In this document: positions 56,377 through 64,000 of the stretch, piece by piece | Layout of the letters: each line of letters starts with the position of its first letter | Numbering within the stretch: position 1 is the stretch's first letter | The notes under the pieces: generated by a model | What the model was told of the DNA's origin: nothing | Seen by the model: the letters and a program-made list of their open reading frames with translations, nothing else | The model's database searches: none | Made by a program: the position numbers and the translations under genes | Assembly (NCBI GenBank): GCA_020744225.1 | Contig: JAGMWG010000007.1 | Location: 992,001-1,056,000, forward strand | Length of the DNA: 64,000 nucleotides | DNA from: Paraphoma chrysanthemicola | Lineage: Eukaryota; Ascomycota; Dothideomycetes; Pleosporales; Phaeosphaeriaceae | Direction: 5' to 3'

Positions 56377-57516
56377 ATGGCCCCGACAACCTCCGTAGTA
56401 ACCGTGCCTCCACGCCGCCCAGCAGGCTACACGACAGCACATCACAATGGAACGCCACCAACATCATTCACCAACCCGTGGCCCTCTTACAAACCATCTA
56501 GCCTCCCTACGCTTTTCAAAACTCGCTGGACCTTGCCTAAAAACTTTGTCCCTGTACCAGAGGATCGCGCCGGTCTCCCACGCGTAGTGGAGCCCGATTT
56601 CGCAAATGCTCAAGAAGGATTAAAAGTCACATGGATCGGACACGCAAGCTTCCTCATAGAAACGCCTAGACAATCCGGCAGTACTAGAGGACTCAGGATA
56701 CTTGTCGATCCCGTGTGGAGCTCGCGCGTTGGTCCATATGGGCTCGTTGGTCCTGTGCGCTTTTCGCCGCCACCATGCAGCATCGACGACTTACCGCACA
56801 TCGACGCCGTGTGTATAAGTCACGACCACTATGACCATCTCGACTCGGATACACTGAAGCGTCTCAACGCCAAACAAGCTGGTGATTTGCGCATACTCTG
56901 TGGTTTGAATGTCAAGAGCGTGATTCTCGGACTCGGCGTGGGGATCACGGATGAGCAAGTCACAGAGCTGGATTGGTATGATGGAGTCACGTTGGCAGCA
57001 GAAAACGTAGGCAACGTGGAATTAATATGCACGCCTGCGCAACATCGGTCAGGCCGCGCACCGTGGTCGTTTGATAGTACATTGTGGTGCAGTTGGACGC
57101 TGGTAGCACCTACCAAACGACTCTTCTTCGCAGGCGATACAGGATACTGCGCCGTCCATGCCGACGATCAATTCAGCCACCACGATGCGCCGCACCCACC
57201 ATGTCCAGCTTTCAAGGACATCGGCGAAATATATGGCCCATTCGATTTGGCTTTAGTACCAGCGGGGTGCTTTAAGCCTAGAAGCGTGTTATCGGGCCAG
57301 CATTCGAGCCCTGAGGATTCGTTGGCGATACACAGGGATGTGAAGAGTAAGAAGAGTTTGGCGATGCATTATGGCACGTTTAGAGGGCAGTTCAGCGCGC
57401 AATATGAGCCTGTGACTGAGCCCATTGAGCGATGGAGGAAGGGAGCCGAGGCGGAGGGGCTTAAATGGGGTGCAGAGGTGACGAGCTGCGATATTGGGGA
57501 AACGGTGGTAGTGTAG
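56377..57516 (+). CDS. NAPE-PLD-like metallo-beta-lactamase-fold hydrolase
   Basis: Predicted 379-residue protein starting MAPTTSVVTVPPRRPAGY. The metallo-beta-lactamase fold is evident: LKVTWIGHASFLIET, the metal motif ISHDHYDHLD, later ligands in TPAQHRSGRA, FFAGDTGYC and LAMHYGTFRGQF. The sequence type is that of N-acyl-phosphatidylethanolamine phospholipase D, which releases N-acylethanolamines; the yeast member Fmp30 is mitochondrial. The frame is open for 66 codons upstream, and just before the ATG reads FFRLFSTSRTHS, which looks like a mitochondrial presequence end. An additional 5' exon or a non-AUG start is therefore possible. It runs convergently towards PEX5. Confidence 0.9.
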   Translation: MAPTTSVVTVPPRRPAGYTTAHHNGTPPTSFTNPWPSYKPSSLPTLFKTRWTLPKNFVPVPEDRAGLPRVVEPDFANAQEGLKVTWIGHASFLIETPRQSGSTRGLRILVDPVWSSRVGPYGLVGPVRFSPPPCSIDDLPHIDAVCISHDHYDHLDSDTLKRLNAKQAGDLRILCGLNVKSVILGLGVGITDEQVTELDWYDGVTLAAENVGNVELICTPAQHRSGRAPWSFDSTLWCSWTLVAPTKRLFFAGDTGYCAVHADDQFSHHDAPHPPCPAFKDIGEIYGPFDLALVPAGCFKPRSVLSGQHSSPEDSLAIHRDVKSKKSLAMHYGTFRGQFSAQYEPVTEPIERWRKGAEAEGLKWGAEVTSCDIGETVVV

Positions 57517-57802
57517 AAAATGAAGAAACAACCAGGAGTATTAACGTTCTTATATTCTATAAGAGGGAGGAAGGAGGCGTCTTGTTCAGACGCCACCATG
57601 CAGTTTCCAAACACAATCACGACCCGTCGAAACCGTACGTACACCAAAGCAACCACTATCTCCCAATTCTCCTTGCTCGTCCCATTCGTCCCGTCGAATC
57701 CCGACTTTTCGTTGTCGCGTCCAGTCATCATCATCCTTTCTTTTATTATCCAATTCCTCTCCATGTTCAGCAGGCACCTCTTGTGCAGGATCAGAGTCTA
57801 AT

Positions 57803-59770
57803 TCAGAATTCAAACTCGCCACGAAATCTCTCCACATCCATACCTGGGCCGACAATGTCCGCAAGATCTCTTCGGCCCATTTGTCCAAACACCCTTCTGA
57901 GCGTGTCGTACAAGTTCGTACTCTGATTTTGGTGGATCATGTTATCCAGATCGCGATCTGATACGCCGTCGCCCACGACTTCTCTTGCCTTCTCCTTGCC
58001 CTCGCGTTCGACGACTTTGTGCATCGCCAGAGCGCCAAGCAGATGTTGCGCGGCCTCTGAAAAGCAGCCGATGTTGATGCAGCTTACTCCGAGGTTGTAT
58101 CGTGCGCGCACAAAGTTGGGTCGGAAGGCGAGTGCACGACTGTATGCGTCGATGGCCTCTTCGCTGCGTCCAGAGTTTGCGAGTGTGGCGCCGAGCCGGT
58201 TCCAGAGGAGGTGAACTTGTGATGATGAGTTTGAGACACCAGATTCTGTGGACGCAAGGGCTGCGCCGAAACAGTCGACTGCTTTGTCGTATTCTTCCAC
58301 GCCGTAGAAGAGTACGCCGAGGCCGACCTGTACATCTGGGTCCATTTGCTCGCCTGACGGGGACAGTTGGGCGGCTTCTATGAAGAGGTTGGTTACTTTC
58401 TCGTGCAGGAGGTGTCGGTCCGTGAACCCCATGTCTGCGTCTGAGGAAAGTGGTTCCTTGATGAGTGAGGGATATTTGGTAGCAAGCCAGCGCTCGAGGG
58501 TTCGGTATGCGGTCGATTCGTAGCCTTCGTTTGTGTACGACACGGCAAGACCCATGAGAGCTTCCAGGTTTGAGGGGTCCTGCTTTAAAGCATGCTCTAG
58601 TGCTCTTATGGCAGGCGTCTCTTTCTCGTTCTGTGCTTGGGCTTCTCCCAGTCGGACCCAAGCTGCGATGTGGTTCGGGTCCTTTTGCACGGCCGCTTCG
58701 AAGGCGAGAGCTGCTAGCGACAGGTTCCCACCCTCTTCCATGATCTTTACACCTTCTTCGAAAGGGTTCGAGACTTTGTTGAACAGATTCTCCTGCTCGA
58801 ACAAGTAGTCGCCCATTGCGGGGTCGCGTACGGAGTGCGTATTGAGACCATCAAAGCCTTCCCATTGGTCTAGGTCGCCCAGATGGCCTTCGACGAAGTT
58901 CTCCTCGTTGGCAAGTTGCCTAGCGTATTCAGTCTCAGCTTGGATGCCCTTCCAAATGGACTCGAAGTCGCCGAACTCGTCTACTGACCTGTCCATTTCA
59001 TTCAGCTCTGCTTCTATGTTTTTGTTCGCCTCTTCGTCGAGTGCGTCGAGATTCTGGTCCGCCTTCTCGAGTTCCGCAAAGTGCGATTCCCAGTCCTTGT
59101 CGTCGAGCTCGACTAGCCGCTCCTTGCCCTTGCCAGAGCTTTGCATAGGCTGTTGGAAGTTTTGCTGAGAGTAGTTCTGCGGCATCATACCCATGCCCAT
59201 ACCGCCCATGCCCATGCCCATGTTCATGCCATACATTGGCTGCTGGTATCCCATCCTTGACGATTGGTCCGCGACTGTAGGGCTCGCTGTCCGCGCATTG
59301 GGATTCATTTGTTGGAACTTTGCGAACTCCGCAGGGCTGAAGCCTGCGGGCCGTTCCTGCATAGTCGGTCCCATCTGTGGTGCCTGCATGCCTGGGTCGA
59401 ATTCAGCGGCCCATGCTGGTGATCCGCTGTGTTGTGCCCGTTCGAGTTCTCTTCGCATTTGTTCCATGGCAAATGGCGAGGCGGGGCCGTGGCCTTGGGG
59501 TAGTTGCGCATTTTGCTGCATGAACTCGTTCATCATCTAGGAGCTGCTTAGCCACGGGCTGCATACTTTCAGCACCCTCTGCTCTGCGCCACGACTTACT
59601 CCATCCGAGCCACCTCCCATCTGCTGGCTTCGCATGCTCTCTTGCAGACCACCTGGGCCCCGCCCAACGAGGCGGTCCCTCTGTAGAGACTTGTCATCTT
59701 GGACGTGCTTCGTGAATTGGCTGAGCGGGTTTGCCCCAGTCGAGCATTCTGCGCCGCCGAGGAAAGACAT
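57803..59770 (-). CDS. PEX5: Peroxisomal targeting signal 1 receptor PEX5
   Basis: Predicted 634-residue receptor from exons 59770-59600 and 59536-57803. The N-terminus MSFLGGAECSTGANPLSQF carries the conserved ubiquitinated cysteine (Cys9) needed for recycling. Pentapeptide WxxxF motifs for PEX14 docking include WAAEF and WESHF. A Met/Gly-rich stretch (GMNMGMGMGGMGMGMM) lies near residue 155. The C-terminal TPR array runs from NPFEEGVKIMEEGGNLSLAALAFE through AAVQKDPNHIAAWVRLGEAQ, ALKQDPSNLEALMGLAVSY, AFRPNFVRARYNLGVSCINIG and LRRVFGQMGRRDLADIV, which binds the PTS1 tripeptide. It shuttles cargo from cytosol to the peroxisome matrix. The intron is phase 0 and joins GSDG to MMNEF. Confidence 0.96.
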
Positions 59771-60303
59771 TGCGGGGAGACCTAAAGGACGCGACTTGTA
59801 ATGTGGCGCAAACAAATGGGAAAGTAAGAGGTATCTATGTTACAACGTCAAGTCCAGGTGAGCGTATGCGTATGCGAATGTGTAGACACAGCGGCTCCGA
59901 GCTGGAGGTATTGCTCAGCAAGCTGGGGGAAGTGGGGCGTTTGCCTGCCGAGGTCGCATCGCTTTCGGGAGTGGCGGCCCAAATATTCGAGCCGCGCGCT
60001 GCCACGTGAAGCATCAAGCACGTCCTCAGACTCAGGATGTGAGTGGAGATCTAGTCTCATAGCATTAAAACTGAGATTACATCCCAACGCTATATGTCAT
60101 GTACAGGAAAGAGGACAAGCAACGCCTGGACGCTCCTCTAGTATGATACATGCAGACCCAGAATCCATGGAAAGAGAACGAAAGCACGTGGCAAAAGAGC
60201 CAGAAGCGTAGCTCATACCACACGCATCCAGATCATGATTCGTACGTATTCCCTCCTTCCCCGTGCAGAGGACCAAGCTCTGCTCCTAGCGAGCATCCCG
60301 CCT
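59771..60303. other. Intergenic, no gene seen
   Basis: Promoter side of PEX5 and 3' side of the RRM gene. Nothing recognised. Confidence 0.4.
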
Positions 60304-61350
60304 TCACTCCCGTGCGCCAGACTCTTGTGTACCGGAGTCGCTGCGCTTATTCTCTCGCGACTCAGACTTGCTGAAATCGACGCGGAGCGTCCTTCCGTAG
60401 ATGACCTTCTCTTTTAGCACTTCTCTCGCTTGGGTGGCGCTGGCGACATCGATGAAGTCAGCATGCGCGAAACCTCTTGGTTGACCAGTCCTCCTGTCGA
60501 TGGCCACGCGCACATCCATGACGTTACGAATATTACGGAACAGATCATTCAGGTCCTTGTCAGACATCTCAAAAGACATGTTGCCGATGAAAAGGGTCTT
60601 GGATGGCGGGTTGCTCTCGCCGGTTGTGACACGACCACCGGTCTTTGAACCAGTCTTCACACGATTGTACTGCACAACGAGGTTGCGGCCTTCGAAGACC
60701 TGCATATCCAGGTTGTCGATGGCACTCTGCGCATCGGGGATGTTCTTGAACTCGACGTAACCGAATCTAAGCCTATGTCAGATTGGGACTTGTGCTCATG
60801 AATACCATCGACTTACCCTCTGCTCAGGCCCCTGTTATCGTATATGATCTTTACGCTGTCCACCTCGCCGAAACGGGAGAAGACACGTTTCAATTGGTCG
60901 GCAGTGACCTCGTAGTAGAGGTTGCCAATGTAGAGCACATTGCTCGGTGGCGTGTCGTTCTCGCGACGAGCTCGGGAGGGCCTCTTCTCAGATAGTGTGC
61001 CACTGTCCACCTCCTTCGCAGCCTGTTCCAGTGCGTCTGGACCGACAGTTGCCTTGGCATCGGTAGGCTCTGCGATGACTTCTTTTTGAGCAGGTGTCAG
61101 GCCATCCTCCACGGGCGCCTCTGCAGCCGTCTGGGCGAAGTTTTCGGGCGTCTCAGCGGCAACGGCCTGAGCTGATTCGGTCTTGAGCGCCTCATCGCTG
61201 GCAAATCGGCGCTGGAAGAGTGTCGACCATTGTTGTTGCCGTGTGCGCAGGGCAGAAGGTGTGAATGTGGTGATGGAACGCGGCCGGGCGAGGATCGCCT
61301 GTGAAGGTGCTGCGCTGAACGCACGAACGGCGGTGCGGCGGAGGAGATAC
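60304..61350 (-). CDS. Two-RRM mitochondrial RNA-binding protein (5' end unresolved)
   Basis: Exons 61350-60817 and 60766-60304 encode about 332 residues. The start reads YLLRRTAVRAFSAAPSQAILARPRSITTF and QRRFASDEA, a strong mitochondrial presequence, but there is no in-frame ATG; a polypyrimidine/AG acceptor just upstream indicates a missing first exon. A Glu/Ala-rich linker follows. RRM1 has LYIGNLYYEV (RNP2) and GFGYVEF (RNP1, across the intron); RRM2 has LFIGNMSFEM and RGFAHADF. The C-terminus is Ser/Glu/Arg-rich. It likely acts in mitochondrial RNA processing or translation. The only nearby ATG (61408) splices out of phase with this exon, so I leave the start open. Confidence 0.85.
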
Positions 61351-62182
61351 CTTAAAAATACAATTAGTAGAGCACAAGCGACCGTTGGCAATGTTTACTT
61401 GCATGATGGTGGGTTGCGGAAGTTGGATTATGGAATGGTGCATGAGTGTCGCTCACAAATTTTGGAGCAAGGACCACCAGAGAGACGCGGTCCGGGCGCG
61501 AAAGCTATCCCACGTGACGTCGAAATGTCTCTTTGACCTATCAAAGCCGCCCTTGAACATGCTACATTGGTGCAATTCGAGAAGTGACAATTCACAATTA
61601 TACAACATGTCAGACTCGCTATTACCGCACGGCTAACACCCGGCCTAGTAATACACTGGGTGTGCAACAGGAAGCTACGTCGAGTTATGTCGCGAGAGGA
61701 GCATGGTCTGAACTGAGCGTTGGGCAAGCCACAAGGCACAGACAGCATGGGTCTGGGTGTCTGGGTCCTTGCTTTGGTAGTGCATCCTACAACAGCAAGC
61801 TTCAATGTCGCCGCGAAGTGATGCTCGGTTCGCTGTAGCCAACGGTGTGAAATGTGCCGTGCTCTTTCGCGACTAGCCCGCTGGCCGCTTTGGTGGTGCC
61901 ATCATGCCGAGGAGCATCGGATGGAGGGCACCAAATCTATCAACTGGCCCGAGCCATTGGCATAGCGAGCTTCGGCCTTGTCCAAAGTCTTCCTTTTCTA
62001 CTCCTGCCCGTTCCATGCAAGGTCTCCCACCAAACGGCACACAAGTCTGCTAAGATGCGTCACAGCATGGCACGGGACTTGGTGTTGCGGCGACCTCCGA
62101 CGCGTGCTGCTCAAGCGTCTTGTTCCTGTGCGTCGTCTGTGAGACTGCAGCCACTGCAGCCACAACTTTCACATACGACACC
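61351..62182. other. Divergent region RRM gene/AMP deaminase
   Basis: Contains the unresolved first exon of the RRM gene and both promoters. A CACGTGAC element (Cbf1-like E-box) lies near 61511. No other gene seen. Confidence 0.4.
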
Positions 62183-64000
62183 ATGCTGAAAGGTACTACA
62201 CGCCTGCCACAGCCGAACCTGTCAATTGCCTGCTAATCACCCTCTAGGAGCTTTTTCTGCAGACGGAGACGCCTCTCCAGACTTGGGCCCCGCCCACGAC
62301 GATCAGATTCCGTCCTCTGAAGACGACGAGCTCAGCCCAGACATCTCCGAACCGGAAGCAGGCACGAGACATGGAGACCAGATTGATCATGGTACGAGTG
62401 CGACGGCGCAGACCACAGCTGGCACGAGCGTAGATGAAGGAATGCTTCCCAGAGACAAACACCGCCGAACAGCATTCTACGACTACACCACCGAGAAGCA
62501 AATGAGTCACACCGAAGCAAAGCAGTTTTACCAACGACACCAATGGGAGACGCAGTATGGAGGCTCGCAGGCTGGTGACGGCTTCAGCCCAGCACTGCGA
62601 GCGAAGACCTTCCCCGCAAACTTTGGTGTCACCGACGGCGTCGACCTCAGCAGAGCCGACAGCATTCGCTCGCGAAAGAGCAACGTCAGCCTCGCGCATC
62701 ACGGACAGCACCGCTCTACGCTTCCCATCGGGCTGTCACACACGGAACAGTCACAAGAACCACGTTCACAGCATGCTGGCTACATGCAAGGCAGCCACGA
62801 CGATGTCGCCGCTCTACTCCAGGCCGATCAGCAGGCCAGAGCGCACGCAACCCACCCCGCTGTTCCGCACGAACCGAAACCAATGCTCGCCGAAGAAGGA
62901 ATCCACGGCGCTGGCGCTGGTATAGGTGTTGGCTCTGGTGCTGGAGGCTTTGCTCTCAACGACTCCAGTGTTACCGCTGAGCTCAGCGCCATTTACACCA
63001 ATGTGCAGAAGGTGCTCGATCTGCGCCACAAATACATTCGATTATCGCTCCAGCGCAACTTCGATAACCCGAAAGACGACCCCAGCTGGCGCATTTACCC
63101 GCCACATCCAGAACCAGTGTGGAATGATACCTCCAAAGAGCGCAGGAATGCTTCGAGTAGTATGCAGAATAGTGGCATATTGGAGCCTAGCGAGCCTCCT
63201 AAGCCCCCTCGCAAGATGGGCACTAATATTGGAGAAGACTTTCACATGGATGATCTGCTCCCTGGTCCAGGGCCGTCAGAAATGTCGTTTCGCTTAGATG
63301 AGAGTGGTGTATTTCAAGTGTACGAGACCGCAAAGTCAGCAGAGCTCGATACTCCCATCGTGGCCATCCCAACTCTGCGAGACTTTTACATCGATCTCGA
63401 TTCAATACTAGAGATTTCTTCGGATGGACCTAGCAAGAGCTTTGCATTTCGCAGACTCCAGTACTTGGAGGGAAAGTTTAACCTTTACTACCTATTGAAC
63501 GAATACCAAGAAACTGCCGACAGCAAGAAAGTGCCACATCGAGACTTTTACAATGTAAGAAAGGTCGATACTCATGTTCATCACTCAGCATGCATGAACC
63601 AAAAGCATTTGCTGCGCTTCATCAAGTCCAAGATGAAGAAGTCGCCAGACGAGGTAGTACTCTTCCGAGATGGCAAGCATCTTACCTTGAAGGAAGTCTT
63701 TGAATCCATCAACCTGACCGCGTACGATCTCAGTATCGACACGCTCGATATGCATGTAAGTAGAATCCTCAGCGTCGCGGAATGGCTATTGACGTCGACA
63801 GGCTCATACAGACTCCTTTCATCGCTTCGACAAGTTCAATCTGAAATACAATCCTGTTGGCGAGTCGCGTCTACGAACGATCTTTCTCAAAACAGACAAT
63901 TTCATCAAAGGTCGCTACCTGGCTGAGATTACGAAGGAGGTCATCTCGGATCTCGAGTCCAGCAAATATCAATTCGTGGAGTGGCGCATCTCCATCTATG
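62183..64000 (+). CDS. AMD1: AMP deaminase, 5' part, cut by window edge
   Basis: Exons 62183-62192, 62248-63755 and 63802 to beyond the window end. The ten-base first exon (MLK plus one base) is inferred from an ATG followed by GT and a matching phase at the CTCTAG acceptor. The N-terminal 250 residues are disordered. The enzyme begins about residue 250 with ELSAIYTNVQKVLDLRHKYI, SFRLDESGVFQVYE, IPTLRDFYIDLDSILEI, and the zinc-binding VDTHVHHSACMNQKHLLRFIK. After the intron comes AHTDSFHRFDKFNLKYNPVG and LRTIFLKTDNFIKGRYLAEI, all strongly conserved. It converts AMP to IMP and ammonia in the cytosolic purine cycle. The catalytic C-terminal half lies outside the window. Confidence 0.95.

Noticed and set aside
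59170..59235. CCCATG short tandem repeat
   Set aside because: It encodes the Met/Gly-rich stretch of PEX5; similar stretches occur in PEX5 disordered regions.

Overview
The window is nuclear DNA of a filamentous ascomycete, most likely a Dothideomycete. Genes are compact and carry short GT...AG introns of roughly 45-70 bases with CTNAC-type branch sites. Two genes encode Zn2Cys6 activators, and there are HET, DUF6594, DUF1776 and tannase families typical of Pezizomycotina. I found no transposon, tRNA, rRNA or CRISPR array. Exon boundaries were worked out by hand from splice signals, frame and family conservation, so the joins are predictions.

Layout. 0.6-12 kb is an accessory-like stretch: a three-helix DUF6594 membrane protein, a small unknown protein, a Zn2Cys6 regulator just downstream of a pyridoxal-reductase-like aldo/keto reductase, an alpha/beta hydrolase and a HET-domain protein. 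12.9-33 kb is mostly housekeeping: a one-helix surface protein, the DNA-protein crosslink protease WSS1 head-to-head with a DUF1776 degenerate SDR, a SEL1-repeat protein, a large GW/WG-rich protein, CSN4 head-to-head with TFIIF-beta, mitochondrial ribosomal protein bL21m head-to-head with NSA2, and a CorA-like membrane protein.

34.3-41.4 kb looks like a small catabolic block: a tannase/feruloyl esterase, a medium-chain acyl-CoA synthetase and a second Zn2Cys6 regulator. An operator-like palindrome sits in the divergent promoter. The tannase has a one-base frameshift just before its catalytic histidine.

42-64 kb returns to core functions: an acidic RING protein, a conserved fungal unknown, a 1015-residue protein whose N-terminus resembles the Mis18/Yippee zinc fold followed by a coiled coil, the RNA exonuclease REX1, a secreted RNase T2, a NAPE-PLD-like metallo-hydrolase, the peroxisomal import receptor PEX5, a mitochondrial two-RRM protein, and the 5' part of AMP deaminase running off the right edge.

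The most interesting leads are the Mis18/Yippee-like protein, the GW-repeat protein as a possible Argonaute-hook factor, and the broken tannase cluster.
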